64,000 nt of DNA from Diplonema japonicum (GCA_964019335.1 OZ025667.1:1-64000), one strand, 5' to 3'. Numbered from the stretch's first letter, positions 10,003-20,479 are shown. Translations and numbers: made by a program. The notes: a model not told the origin generated them from the letters alone.

Positions 10003-11364
10003 ATGAACGTCGGCCAAGACAGAAAGCGAAAGGCAGAGGAGGCAGAAGAAGAGGAAGAGGTCAACGAAACCAAGTTCATCAAAAGAAACCCGTACGAAGG
10101 CGTTGGGAAAAGCGACTCCGCTTTGGCGATGTGGGAGGGGCTGAAGAAGAAAAAAGAGGCGAAAACAGGCAGCAACAACGACGTAGATGTCCTCCTGAAA
10201 GGAATAGGCGTGGACCACACCACCCGGAAGGAGAAACCAAAACCGGGCCAGACCGAACAAAAACCCCAACAACAACACGACAGAAATCGAGAGCGCCCTC
10301 TACTGACAGTTCTGGACGAGAGCTTCCCTGTGTTCAACGAGAAGAAAAGAGAGACAGAGGAAGACGGTAAAAAAAGGGAACTACCGAAACAAATCGAAAC
10401 CATGTCGTGGCCGTCAAGGACGAAGGTACTCCACGACCTCGATTTGATCGCGAAATTTATCGTTTCGAAAAAGATTGCAGCGGGCGACGAGTTTTCAATC
10501 CTTTACGCCGGTGGGTTCCCTGGTCACCATGTTAATACTATTGCCAAGGTTTTCCCACAGGCAACCGTGACGGCCGTCCACCCCCGCCCCTTCGAAGCCT
10601 CGAACTTCCCGAAGAACTTCACGCAAAAACTGCGTAGATTCGACAAACACGAAGCGGCAAAGCACCGTGAACGCGTCAATCCATTGCTGTTCATATCGGA
10701 CATGTGGACTTCTGGTGCATTGGAACCAACCGCACCAGGTGAAGCAGCGAGAGTTTCCGACTTAGTCACACAAAAAGACTGGGTAAGAGACCTTCAACCC
10801 GACATGTCCAGTCTCAAGTTCTGGGTTCCACAGATAGGATATGAAAAGAAGTTCAAATATCTTAAAGGTGAGGTGAACCTTCCCTGTTGGGCACCCGACA
10901 CTATTAGGGAAACGCGTTTAATCCATAGCAAAGCCGACGGTCTCACAGAGGTAGAGTACGACTCTGTGCGGTTTGTTAGACAGATCAGCTTTTTTCAAAA
11001 GATCGCGCGGCCCAGAAGATACGTTACGTTCCACCCTTCGAACCCCAACTGTGTCCTGCCTGTCGCAGTGCCTGGTATGGACTGGCGGTTTGATTCATCG
11101 ACGGAGATTGCGATTATATTGAAAACGCTGCAGATGTGTGAGCTTTCTGTTTTCAACTCGTCGTCACCCCCTGCGCCTGATGCGGCTGCCAATGCGATTG
11201 TTTTGTTCTCTTCTAAGCTTTCTTCTTATCTCTCCGAGGGGTACACGTTGACAACCCATCCGCAAGCTTTGAAGGGTTCAAGCCGACGACAGCAGTCAAA
11301 GAGCCAAGCAGCAGCGCTACCTCCACAGAGCGATGTGGCTAAGTATTTGGCATCGTTGAAATGA
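10003..11364 (+). CDS. VP39-like cap-specific 2'-O-methyltransferase (PARP_regulatory family)
   Basis: Single-exon gene of 453 aa; the ATG at 10003 follows an A-run leader. Residues 1-140 are acidic then basic and probably disordered. From about 165 a Rossmann-type methyltransferase fold is readable: LYAGGFPGHH (SAM-binding loop), ISDMWTSG around residue 228-236 (catalytic Asp position), SSLKFWVPQ around 269-277 (catalytic Lys position) and DTIRETRLI around 300-308 (Glu position). These match the order of blocks in the poxvirus VP39 / PARP_regulatory family. Cellular members are known from trypanosomatids, where VP39-related proteins methylate the spliced-leader cap. I infer mRNA-cap ribose methylation in the nucleus. 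A viral origin of this copy is possible but not shown; composition matches its neighbours. Confidence 0.62.
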   Translation: MNVGQDRKRKAEEAEEEEEVNETKFIKRNPYEGVGKSDSALAMWEGLKKKKEAKTGSNNDVDVLLKGIGVDHTTRKEKPKPGQTEQKPQQQHDRNRERPLLTVLDESFPVFNEKKRETEEDGKKRELPKQIETMSWPSRTKVLHDLDLIAKFIVSKKIAAGDEFSILYAGGFPGHHVNTIAKVFPQATVTAVHPRPFEASNFPKNFTQKLRRFDKHEAAKHRERVNPLLFISDMWTSGALEPTAPGEAARVSDLVTQKDWVRDLQPDMSSLKFWVPQIGYEKKFKYLKGEVNLPCWAPDTIRETRLIHSKADGLTEVEYDSVRFVRQISFFQKIARPRRYVTFHPSNPNCVLPVAVPGMDWRFDSSTEIAIILKTLQMCELSVFNSSSPPAPDAAANAIVLFSSKLSSYLSEGYTLTTHPQALKGSSRRQQSKSQAAALPPQSDVAKYLASLK

Positions 11365-11536
11365 GGAGACCGTGGTGGGAGGGGGGTACACTTGTTATTA
11401 TCAAAAAAAAAGGAATGTTGGCAGCGTTGTCTGTTTCAAAAAAAAAGGGGGGGAAAAACTTTTTTTTAACCGTGTTGCGCGCAAACAAAAACAAAACAAA
11501 AAAAAAAAGGGAGACCAAAAAAAGAAAGAAAATGAG

Positions 11537-13062
11537 ATGCCTTCCGACACGGAGCCACCACCGACACGGGGCGGGCAGCATCAGCACCCGTCGTGCCACG
11601 TCTCTTTAAAAGCGGTAATTGCATTCATGTTCCTCGCAAGCACTGCCCTGGCAGGGGGCACCGCGTACAAAGTCGCCGTTCAATCAAGCCAGTTCACGGA
11701 CACAACAAACATGGTCGACCTGGAAGAAACCATCAAGAAGGAGAAAGCAATAATCAACGAACTGCTTGGGGCGAAAACAGCACGCCCGGAGAAGAAAAAC
11801 CTTCAAATGCTGATCCACGACGATGGGGGAGACCCTCCAAGGGCGACAAACATGGTGACAGAATTCACAGATGTCTGTTTGCCCGCACGGGGAGGGGACC
11901 GCTTTGAAAACCCCGTACCGTGGGACCGGAAGAAGAAACTGGAAAAGGGTTGGGGGGACCTTGGGGATGGCCCCGCATTCGTCGTCCTCGATTTGTGCAA
12001 AATGGGGCATCAGCCAAAGGACGCGACATTACTCCACGCTGTGAACCAGGAACGAAAGAATAAAACACCGATCGTTCTATTCGGCAACAAATGCATGTCG
12101 CGTGCGAAGACTTCAAAAGGAACATGGCACGTCCTGAAGGATTGGTTCGATGTTTCCATCGGCATTGAAGAAACTGAAGAAAAAAGCCGCATTGTGTACA
12201 TCGAAGACCATCCCAAGGGAGTCTGTGTGAGGAAGCTTCAGCGCCGTCCTCACCACGAGCCTTTCAGATGGTTGCGAACCGCACGTCAAGCCGATATGTT
12301 TCGAACAGACTTTTTAAAACATTTCAAGATACCTCCCACTGTACGGTTCAAGGTGGGGATCACCGTCTTACGCAGGGGGATAGAGCGGCATTTTGACGAA
12401 GATGTAGTTAACGGTTATGTGCAAGCGTGGGACCCTGAGAGGTTTTCTGTGAGGTACGTGCAGTTTGACAACGACAACAACCCAAGGAACACGGGTGTAG
12501 AGGTGGAGAGGGTGCTGAAGTACAAGGACCAGCTTGCTGTACTGGCGTCGACAGATATTCTTCTCGCGGGTCACGGGGCAGCGTTTTCATCAATTGTTGT
12601 GCTGCCTTCAGGGTCCGCTGCTGTTGAGGCGTTTCCCCACAACTTTCGCTACCACATGTATGCGGAGCTGGCGCTGCTGTTTTCCGTGAACTATTTCCCG
12701 ATCGAGTCCCTGGTGCCTTGGAAGAACAACCGTTCCGGGTGCAGCTCTTGCCCCACTAACGACTTGCTCGCCGTTAGTCAACCTTACCACGCGAATGGGC
12801 TGAAGAACTGTAAGTCGTGCACCCCGCCTTGCAAGAAATGCGACATCAAGTTGGATTGGGAACGGAAATGGGTTCCTGTGGTATGGAACACATAGTAACA
12901 AAACAAAAAAAAAAAAAAAAAAAAAAAAAACAGCTTCGCACTGCCCTTTACACGGTGCAGAACAGCATTTTGGGCAGTTTTAGGAGACAGTTACCCGTAA
13001 CGGAGTGGGAGAAGAAGTATTCGGAGATGGTGCGTGAGGAGGATGATTGGGAAGACGATTAA
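11537..13062 (+). CDS. GT61-family (DUF563) glycosyltransferase, type II membrane protein
   Basis: Two exons, 11537-12880 and 12934-13062; 490 aa. The intron (53 bp, GTATGG donor, poly-A, CAG) is phase 0; without splicing the frame stops at 12895. I chose the ATG at 11537, since the upstream frame is low-complexity. Residues about 28-52 are a single signal-anchor helix. The luminal part ends with the GT61 core: a VTVLRRG-type strand, then STDILLAGHGAAFSS and LPSGSAAVEAFP, the family's D-x-x-x-x-H/G-A-G-x-x-S block and E-x-x-P motif. GT61 enzymes (EOGT, plant xylosyl- and arabinosyltransferases) act on glycoproteins or polysaccharides in the ER or Golgi. Paired cysteines (CSSCP, CKSC, CKKC) follow the core. 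Donor and acceptor are unknown. Confidence 0.78.
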
Positions 13063-13140
13063 AGAAACACAATAATAGGTTCTATTCTAACTTTAAAAAA
13101 AAAATAAATAAATTGCGTATACAACAAAAAAAGGAAAAAT

Positions 13141-13801
13141 ATGGTGCACGTGTACGAGGGTGTGGAGAGAAAGCGAGTGATAGATACACTAGAGAGCGCA
13201 CGTGAGGAACAGGTCCGCGTCGGGTTAGAAGCAGCCAAGAATGGCGAGGCGCTGCCAGAGAAAAAGCCACTGATGTCTCTGTGTGGCAATATTCAGAAAA
13301 GTGAAGATGACTGTGATAAGTTTTGGGAAGGCAGGAAGCAGCGTTTAAACGACACTATCAGGGCACTGGGTCTCGTCGAACCAGCTTCGCAAGGTGCAGG
13401 GAAACCAGGCACCCCTTACAAGCAGACAGGCACTCCTAACAAACCAACCTACCCTCTGAAAGCCACTCCTGCTAAGCCTACCGCTGCTCCATCCGCGAAT
13501 CCTGGTCAAAAAAGAAAACTCCCGCCTACACCCGGTCCTAACAAAAAATCAGGGCCTCCTCCTTGCACTCCCGATAAGCCTGAAAGGCAAGCGAAGCAAC
13601 CGAAATATCCGTCGAGCAGCATTAAGGTTTCGCATTGGAACAACAGAGCGATGCGCTTCTTGATGGCACAGAGTGCTAGTGGGCACGATTTGTCAGCGGT
13701 ATGTGGGAGGGGGGAAAGGGGGGTGAGAAAAAAAATAGAACTACGTCATGCCCCGTGGTCTTCCTGCCAACATCTTTGCAAGGCCCCCACTACGCCAATA
13801 G
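13141..13801 (+). CDS. Unknown Pro/Lys-rich protein
   Basis: Two exons, 13141-13698 and 13739-13801; 206 aa. The 40 bp intron (GTATGT, G-rich, ATAG) is phase 0 and restores an open frame ending NIFARPPLRQ then TAG. Residues 1-80 are a charged helix. Residues 83-160 are Pro/Thr/Lys/Ala-rich and look disordered, with repeated TP and KP steps that could be phosphorylation sites. The last 45 residues are again ordered. Only 78 bases separate it from the previous gene. I do not recognise the family. Confidence 0.65.
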
Positions 13802-14089
13802 GCCAAAAAAAGTAGAGTATTTTGTTTCATTTTTTTTACATAGAGGTCCCCCCCCCCCCCCTTCTTTTACTTCTCCCTTTTTTGTTAATGATTATTATTC
13901 TTATTAAAAAAAACAACTTTAAAATTTTTTCACTCTCCCCCCCCTTTTTTTTCTTGTTGGAAATAGAAAATCTTTAAAAGCTTTTCTAAAAAAAATATAT
14001 CTTATGCGCTACAAAAGAAGGGGGGAAAAAAAAAGGAGGGGAGAAGAGGGGGGTGGCCTTTCGGAGAAGGGGCAACAACAACCAGCAAC

Positions 14090-14992
14090 ATGATGGAAGG
14101 CTCGGAGCTTACAGAAGAGGTTTCGGGGTGTGGGAGGGAGGCGCCTTCCCCAGTGTTTTGTGCACGGAAAGGGAGCGAGGCTGAGGCAGAAGCAGAGGCT
14201 GCGTACCTAAGAGAAACCCTCGACCACGTGGTAGGCGAAGGGAAGAGGATGGAGAGGATTGCCAAGGAGCAGTACACCCTGCGCATGGAAACCGAGGAAG
14301 AGAACAAAGTGTTGAAACAAAAAATGGCGGCCTTGATGCGCGAACTCGACAAAAAAAACACGAGAAGCTACTCACCCCCTGTGATGGAGGGTTCTAAACG
14401 AGCTGAAAGGCATGCACTGTCTGATGGGAAAAGATTACGAGCTGAATTATTATCTTGCCAGAAAAAACTGACCATAGCATCAGCTGAACTGGGAAGGCTG
14501 CAAAGCCAGGTCACTGAATTAAAATGCAACCACGACCAGCAGATAATATCCATCAGGTCGGCATCGGCATCTGTGGTGTCTGAGAAGACAAGAGAATTGA
14601 AAAAGAAATTAGAAGTGTCGGAGGCTTGTTCCAAATCAAACTCTGAGTCACTTGCCACTGCCGTGAACTGCCTTACCTCTGCTCTCTCCAAGCTGGGTGT
14701 CGAGTCGGTCGACCCTTCGCTGGAAGGTCTTTGTGAAAATCTTATCGCTGAGACGCTGAAGCCAGTTCCTTACCACTCGCATCCCCATCCCCGCCACTCG
14801 CATTCCCATCCTCGGTCCGAATCCCCTTACCTGCCCGACAATGAAGTAAGTTCTGTCTCCCCTTCTACCTCCGAGGGGACGCTCCCCATCAGCCATCGAT
14901 CCCCTCCGCCACCTGTGCGTTCCAGTTTGCCGTCCTGGTCAAGAAGCCGAGAATCCTGTTCTCCGCCTAGTTGGTCGTCCCACCAGCTTTAG
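14090..14992 (+). CDS. Coiled-coil protein with Ser/Pro/His-rich tail, unknown function
   Basis: Single-exon gene of 300 aa; two adjacent ATGs (14090 and 14093) are possible starts. Residues about 25-105 and 115-185 form two predicted coiled coils (leucine and charged residues spaced as heptads, for example the KLTIASAELGRLQSQVTEL segment). Residues about 225-300 are low-complexity, with a His-Pro-Ser block (HSHPHPRHSHSHP) and then Ser/Pro. No domain is recognised. The A/T-run leader upstream (13802-14089) holds nothing else I can name. Confidence 0.65.
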   Translation: MMEGSELTEEVSGCGREAPSPVFCARKGSEAEAEAEAAYLRETLDHVVGEGKRMERIAKEQYTLRMETEEENKVLKQKMAALMRELDKKNTRSYSPPVMEGSKRAERHALSDGKRLRAELLSCQKKLTIASAELGRLQSQVTELKCNHDQQIISIRSASASVVSEKTRELKKKLEVSEACSKSNSESLATAVNCLTSALSKLGVESVDPSLEGLCENLIAETLKPVPYHSHPHPRHSHSHPRSESPYLPDNEVSSVSPSTSEGTLPISHRSPPPPVRSSLPSWSRSRESCSPPSWSSHQL

Positions 14993-15141
14993 ATTATAGA
15001 TTGCCCCCCCCCTTTTTTTTGTTTTATCTTTCTTCCCCTTTTCCTGTTGTGCATCTCGTTTCCCTTTTTCTTTTACTATTAACCCCCCCCCCCCCCCCTA
15101 GATCTTTTTAAAAGAGTGGACTAAAAAGTCTTTTAATGTGC

Positions 15142-15169
15142 GTTTTGTCTGCAGTTTTAAGTTTCCTAG
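15142..15169 (+). promoter_or_regulatory. Candidate trans-splice acceptors for P450 copy 1
   Basis: TTTTGTCTGCAG (AG at 15153-15154) and TTTCCTAG (AG at 15168-15169) both lie within 35 bases of the ATG at 15188. Either would suit leader addition. Positional inference only. Confidence 0.35.
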
Positions 15170-15187
15170 GATTTTTTTTTTCCAAAA

Positions 15188-16774
15188 ATGACGATCGGTT
15201 CTGTCTTAAACGGCACCGTGCGACCGGCGGTGCTTCTGGCGCTGTTGCTATGCTGGTGGCCTGCGTCTGCAGCGATGATGTTTTACGTCGGCGGGAATGG
15301 GAGGGCTCTGGGGCTGATGTGGTTGATGACGTGGGTGTGGCTGCGCACTAAGGCGGTTAAGCAGCGTGCCGGGGTGCAAGGCCAACCGTGGCTTCCCAAG
15401 AAGGGCTGGGAAGGTGCCACCAAGTTCCACTCCTTCTTCGAGATCTTGCGAGATGGCCCCGATGCCGTGCTGTCCCATGTGATGCTCATAGCTCAGAACT
15501 TCAATTTCGAGACTTTCTCTATGACCTTGCCCGCCCTCACGATCGTCTCTGGGCACACCCCTGCACATGTAAAGCATGTCCTTGAAACACGTTTTGACAA
15601 CTACGTGAAAGGAGGCTACTTCCACAAGGTCTTCTTCGACGCACTCGGTGATGGGATCTTCAACTCCGACGGGCTTCCTTGGAAGAAGGCACGCCGCGCC
15701 TCGTCGCACCTCTTTTCCTCCTGGCAGTTGGAGAACAGGATGCTCGAAGTCTTCCAACGCCACGCACAGCAGCTTGTCGACGTCCTGCACGAGGTCCCCC
15801 AAGGCACGACAGTCGACATCCAGCAGCTCATGTACTGCTACACCTTCGACTGCATTTTCGAGATCGCCTTTGGCCGTGCTGTCAACTCCCTTGGTGGGAA
15901 CGAGGAAGACGTCAGGTTCCAAAAGGCCTTCGATAAGATGCAGGCAATCACAGCGGAACGCTTCTTGTCTGCCACGTGGAGGGTCAAGCGTGCCCTTGGT
16001 GTTGGGTCTGAACGTGAGGTGGCAGAGTCTCTTCGTGTTATTAAAGCGTACGTCAGGAATGTGATCGACGAGAGGAAGAAGGAGAACATGGAGTATGATG
16101 CCTCTGACCTGATCTCCCTTCTGGAGAAGTCCATCCAAGACGAGGAAAATCGAGACTATTCGGACGATGAGATCATCGACTTCATCACGAACTTCACAAT
16201 CGCAGGGAGGGACACCACTGCTGCCGTGTGCACATGGATGTTCTACGAGCTGTCGAGGCATCCTGAACACAAGGCGAAGCTGGAAGAGGAATTCTCGAAC
16301 TTCAGCGATGTGAAGGAAATGCAGTACACCCAGGCTGTGTTCCAAGAGACTTTGAGGCTGTGGCCGTCTGTTCCTCTGGACCTCAAGTTTGCTGTGAACG
16401 ACGACGTGCTGCCATGTGGTGCGAAGGTGAAGGCGGGGAGTGCTGTGATGTTCGCACCGATGCTGTTCAACAGGAACCCTGAGAACTTCCACCGTGCTGA
16501 CGACTTCGTGCCCGAGAGGTGGATGAACGCTGACGGGATGTGTGAGAAGTACGACATGAAGGGTTTCCAGTACCCTGCTTTCAACGCAGGCCCCCGCACG
16601 TGTCTTGGAAGGCACATGGCAGCCGTCGAGGCGAAGACGCTGCTCTCGCATGTGATGTCCGAGTTCGATATCAACGTTGCCCCTGGCTTCGAACCCCAGC
16701 ATGCTTTCACTATAGTGCTGCTGTCCAGGAACGGCCTGCAAGTCACCGTCACTCCAAAGAACCAGAAGAAATGA
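15188..16774 (+). CDS. Cytochrome P450 (CYP4/CYP86-like), tandem copy 1
   Basis: Single-exon gene of 528 aa, full length. An N-terminal hydrophobic anchor (about residues 13-56) places it on the ER membrane. P450 landmarks: I-helix AGRDTT at 339-344 (oxygen activation), E387-x-x-R390 of the K-helix, PERW, and the heme loop FNAGPRTCLGR with Cys472 as thiolate ligand (codon at 16601). The loop and the I-helix resemble the CYP4/CYP86 clan, whose members hydroxylate fatty-acid chains, so an omega-hydroxylase is a reasonable guess. From 15528 to the stop it is about 97.5% identical to copy 2 by my count, while the first 113 codons are strongly diverged. The reductase it needs is encoded at 40074-42367. 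Confidence 0.9.
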   Translation: MTIGSVLNGTVRPAVLLALLLCWWPASAAMMFYVGGNGRALGLMWLMTWVWLRTKAVKQRAGVQGQPWLPKKGWEGATKFHSFFEILRDGPDAVLSHVMLIAQNFNFETFSMTLPALTIVSGHTPAHVKHVLETRFDNYVKGGYFHKVFFDALGDGIFNSDGLPWKKARRASSHLFSSWQLENRMLEVFQRHAQQLVDVLHEVPQGTTVDIQQLMYCYTFDCIFEIAFGRAVNSLGGNEEDVRFQKAFDKMQAITAERFLSATWRVKRALGVGSEREVAESLRVIKAYVRNVIDERKKENMEYDASDLISLLEKSIQDEENRDYSDDEIIDFITNFTIAGRDTTAAVCTWMFYELSRHPEHKAKLEEEFSNFSDVKEMQYTQAVFQETLRLWPSVPLDLKFAVNDDVLPCGAKVKAGSAVMFAPMLFNRNPENFHRADDFVPERWMNADGMCEKYDMKGFQYPAFNAGPRTCLGRHMAAVEAKTLLSHVMSEFDINVAPGFEPQHAFTIVLLSRNGLQVTVTPKNQKK

Positions 16775-17856
16775 GGGTGTGAAAACCCGACAAAAAAGGA
16801 GGGAGAAAAAAAAGAGAGGGGAAAAAAAAAAAAACGTTACCCGAAGATGCGCTTTCCCTCCCACTTGCAACGTTTGCCTTTTTTTTTTTTTTATCGTTCT
16901 ATTTTTACTTTGAGCCCCCCCCCCACTTCGAACAATAATGTTAATAAGACTAAAAAAAATAAGAAGAGGTACTTGAACTCCATTTCAGGTGCACTATACC
17001 TGAATGGTAATGGAAGGGAGAAGAAGAAAGGGAGGGCAGGAAATAGGGCACCGAGATAAATTCCGAATACTGTAGGGTCTAGGGGGGGGGGGGGGGAGAT
17101 TATGAGGTTTACAGTAGCTCTATTTTCTTGTTTTGCCCTTTTTGTTTAAAGTAAAGTATTTTGAAGAGACACTTCTCCACTTCCAGCAACCCGTGTAATC
17201 CTGTTCCCGAAATCGCTACCTCTTTAGCTTATAAATGAATACGTACAGCCTTTGACGGTGCCTTTTTTTTTTTTTTTTTTTTTTTTTTGATTTAAAAAGA
17301 ATTTAAGACAAGGAGGCTATTAGCAGACATGCCTGATACACACTCAACATATCCCAATTCTGTTGAACCATTTCGTTCATAGAGGGAGGTGTACTTTTAA
17401 AAAAATCCCCCCCCTCCGAAACGGCAGCGGAGGTAAACCTCGCGTCGATTCAATCTTTAAAAAAAAAAGAGAAAAAAAAGAAAAGAAAAAAGAGATCTAA
17501 GAGTCCGGTGTACTTGATTACAGGGCGAGCTGTACTTCTTTTGCATCTCGGGCAAGCAGGATTCTGCGTTGGTGCACTTTGTTCCTGCTTATTTCGTCAC
17601 ACGCTCTTGGCTAGAGTAGCGACAGTACACCTGGCTGTTGACTGTACTTCTTTTTTGTCTCCATTCGTGCTTTCCTTTTTTTTCCCCTTCTTTTTCTTTC
17701 GTTTTTTTTTTTTTGCGACACCCCTTCCCCATCGTCGATTCCTAGCTTCACCCATACCCTGTCTTGAACTTGAACTGATTTATTATTTAGTAATTTACTA
17801 GTCTTTGTTTTCCTATTTTCTACACTTCGCAGGAAACCCAAAATCCACAACACACG
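16775..17856 (+). other. Spacer between the two P450 genes
   Basis: About 1.08 kb without a gene. It has A, T and G runs and three short stretches of ordinary sequence. Bases 16980-17020 share a GGTGCAC-centred segment with the 3' flank of copy 2 (about 19600-19640), so the duplication probably included some 3' flank. In this copy CAGGT and ACCTG flank the segment as a small hairpin. Confidence 0.5.
17801..17832 (+). promoter_or_regulatory. Candidate trans-splice acceptor for P450 copy 2
   Basis: A pyrimidine-rich tract ends in ACTTCGCAG with AG at 17831-17832, 24 bases before the ATG. Nothing upstream of it is coding, so a cis-intron is less likely than leader addition. Confidence 0.4.
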
Positions 17857-19443
17857 ATGTCAGCTTCGTCATTCCTTCGTGAAAATGTTCAGCCTACCAT
17901 CCTGTTGGTGTTTTTTCTGGGATGGTGGCCTGCTTCAGCTGCGATAATGTACTTCCTGGGGGGGAGGGGTAAGGTGTTCGGGCCAGCATGGTTAGCGCTC
18001 TGGTTCATGCTGATGTTCAGAGCAGCGCGAAATCGCGCAGGTGTGCAGACACCCCCTTTCTTCCCCCGGAAGGGAAGGGAATCCATCAACAGGCTGTGCC
18101 TCTACTTCAGGATCCTTAAGTACGGTCCTGACGTTGTGCTCCACAATGCTCTTGAAATAGCACGAAGCTTCAACTTCGAGACCTGGTCCATGACCATGCC
18201 CGCCCTCACGATCGTCTCTGGGCACACCCCTGCACATGTAAAGCATGTCCTTGAAACACGTTTTGACAACTACGTGAAAGGAGGCTACTTCCACAAGGTC
18301 TTCTTCGACGCACTCGGTGATGGGATCTTCAACTCCGACGGGCTTCCTTGGAAGAAGGCACGCCGCGCCTCGTCGCACCTCTTTTCCTCCTGGCAGTTGG
18401 AGAACAGGATGCTCGAAGTCTTCCAACGCCACGCACAGCAGCTTGTCGACGTCCTGCACAAGGTCCCCCAAGGCACGACAGTCGACATCCAGCAGCTCAT
18501 GTACTGCTACACCTTCGACTGCATTTTCGAGATCGCCTTTGGCCGTGCTGTCAACTCCCTTGGTGGGAACGAGGAAGACGTCAGGTTCCAAAAGGCCTTC
18601 GACAAGGTGCAGGCAATCACAGCAGCGCGCTTGTTGTCGGCAGCCTGGAAAATTAAACGTGCCCTTGGTGTTGGGTCTGAACGTGAGATGGCAGAGTCTC
18701 TTCGTGTTATTAAAGCGTACGTCAGGAATGTGATCGACGAGAGGAAGAAGGAGAACATGGAGTATGATGCCTCTGACCTGATCTCCCTTCTGGAGAAGTC
18801 CATCCGAGAAGAAGAAGGCCGTGATTATTCGGACGATGAGATCATCGACTTCATCACGAACTTCACAATCGCAGGGAGGGACACCACTGCCAGTGTGTGC
18901 ACATGGATGTTCTACGAGCTGTCGAGGCATCCTGAACACAAGGCGAAGCTGGAAGAGGAATTCTCGAACTTCAGCGATGTGAAGGAAATGCAGTACACCC
19001 AGGCTGTGTTCCAAGAGACTTTGAGGCTGTGGCCGTCTGTTCCTCTGGACATCAAGTTTGCTGTGAACGACGACGTGCTGCCATGTGGTGCGAAGGTGAA
19101 GGCGGGGAGTGCTGTGATGTTCGCACCGATGCTGTTCAACAGGAACCCTGAGAACTTCCACCGTGCTGACGACTTCGTGCCCGAGAGGTGGATGAACGCT
19201 GACGGGATGTGTGAGAAGTACGACATGAAGGGTTTCCAGTACCCTGCTTTCAACGCAGGCCCCCGCACGTGTCTTGGAAGGCACATGGCAGCCGTCGAGG
19301 CGAAGACGCTGCTCTCGCATGTGATGTCCGAGTTCGATATCAACGTTGCCCCTGGCTTCGAACCCCAGCATGCTTTCACTATAGTGCTGCTGTCCAGGAA
19401 CGGCCTGCAAGTCACCGTCACTCCAAAGAACCAGAAGAAATGA
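17857..19443 (+). CDS. Cytochrome P450 (CYP4/CYP86-like), tandem copy 2
   Basis: Single-exon gene of 528 aa, collinear with copy 1 at a constant offset of 2669 bases and no indels. All catalytic landmarks are kept: AGRDTT, E-x-x-R, PERW and the heme loop with Cys472. The N-terminal 113 residues, including the membrane anchor, differ strongly from copy 1. The remaining 415 codons differ at about 31 bases, mostly in three clusters (near residues 252-275, 318-326 and 345-347). Those clusters fall before and around the I-helix, where substrate contacts lie in P450s, so the two enzymes may differ in substrate range. The two genes also have different leaders. Confidence 0.9.
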   Translation: MSASSFLRENVQPTILLVFFLGWWPASAAIMYFLGGRGKVFGPAWLALWFMLMFRAARNRAGVQTPPFFPRKGRESINRLCLYFRILKYGPDVVLHNALEIARSFNFETWSMTMPALTIVSGHTPAHVKHVLETRFDNYVKGGYFHKVFFDALGDGIFNSDGLPWKKARRASSHLFSSWQLENRMLEVFQRHAQQLVDVLHKVPQGTTVDIQQLMYCYTFDCIFEIAFGRAVNSLGGNEEDVRFQKAFDKVQAITAARLLSAAWKIKRALGVGSEREMAESLRVIKAYVRNVIDERKKENMEYDASDLISLLEKSIREEEGRDYSDDEIIDFITNFTIAGRDTTASVCTWMFYELSRHPEHKAKLEEEFSNFSDVKEMQYTQAVFQETLRLWPSVPLDIKFAVNDDVLPCGAKVKAGSAVMFAPMLFNRNPENFHRADDFVPERWMNADGMCEKYDMKGFQYPAFNAGPRTCLGRHMAAVEAKTLLSHVMSEFDINVAPGFEPQHAFTIVLLSRNGLQVTVTPKNQKK

Positions 19444-19656
19444 AGAAAAAAAAAGAAGAGAGAGAGAAACAATAACTATCTTTGTCCTTACCTTGCCCAT
19501 TGCTCCCTTTTACTGCAATCTTTAACAATGCCAACGTTGTGAAGAGGAAAGAAAGGAAAAAAAAAAAAAAAAAAAGAAAATAAAGAAAAAAAGGGAGCCA
19601 TTCCGAGGTGCACATTACCCTGGAAGGCAGGTGGAAGACGCCTTTTGTTTAAATTC

Positions 19657-19701
19657 TAGGGCGGCCCTCTAGCGGGGGGCTTGTCCTGTACTTTGAGTTT
19701 T
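19657..19701 (+). repeat. 45 bp dispersed repeat, copy B
   Basis: Exact 45 of 45 match to 9661-9705 in the same orientation, with unrelated sequence upstream and a T-rich tail downstream. Its placement 214 bases after P450 copy 2 looks like a severely 5'-truncated element copy or a shared 3'-UTR element. Confidence 0.85.
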
Positions 19702-19980
19702 CTTTTTATATGTATCCTCTCTTATATTTTTTTCTTTTCTCGTGATCTTTTTTTTGTTTGATAAAAATCGTTCTAACCTTTTAATTTATTTAGTACAAAT
19801 GGGGTTACGGGTATTCAAGGGCGAGGGAGTGAACAAGAAAATAAATAAAGCTCCAAATTAATTCTACCTGCATCCTCAGATGGCCACGGGTAGTGAGGGA
19901 ACTAGTTGCTAATTCCCTGTTTTTTTTTTTTGCAACTTGTGATGCCCAATGTAACCCCACCCTTTCAAACCCTGCTTTCT

Positions 19981-20012
<32 letters not shown>

Positions 20013-20448
20013 CCGCTCTTCTCGTAGCTTCACGTAATGGATGTTCTTCAGCCCTGTTACGTGGACCTTCGAAATTTCGATGTGTCACCTCCCACTTGCT
20101 CCAGCAACCAGTTTCGAAGGGGGAAGACAAGGTTGTGGGGTTAAAAAAAAAAAGCAACTGAAAGAACGTTGTTTTGCCCCCCCCCCCCCCCCCCCTTCCT
20201 GTATACTGAGAGACTAGTCTTTTTTGAACCTTAACCTCCATAAGCATCGTTCGTCCAAGGTTTTGGACGATTTGGAGGGCGTGTTTTCAGATGCCTACAC
20301 ACATTCACAGATGAACGTTTAAAAAAAGAAACAGAAAAAAAAAAGAAGCGTCTGCATCCTGCCCCCCCCCCTTTTTTTTCTTAGTTTCTTTTTTCCTCTC
20401 TCAAAAAGTCCCCTCCCCTCCCCCCTGCCCACCGGCGTCTAGAAGTTG

Positions 20449-20479
<31 letters not shown>

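Noticed and set aside
17508-17801. 97-codon frame between the P450 genes
   Set aside because: Its second half is poly-Phe from a T run, it has no homologous motif, and it overlaps the presumed leader of P450 copy 2.
15248-19500. Open frames of 540 and 502 codons on the minus strand across the two P450 genes
   Set aside because: They are exact antisense shadows of the P450 reading frames, with no family motifs of their own; the + frames carry every P450 hallmark.
19896-19931. Hairpin followed by a T run, like an intrinsic terminator
   Set aside because: T runs are everywhere in this genome and intrinsic terminators of this kind are not expected for eukaryotic mRNA genes; chance is likely.
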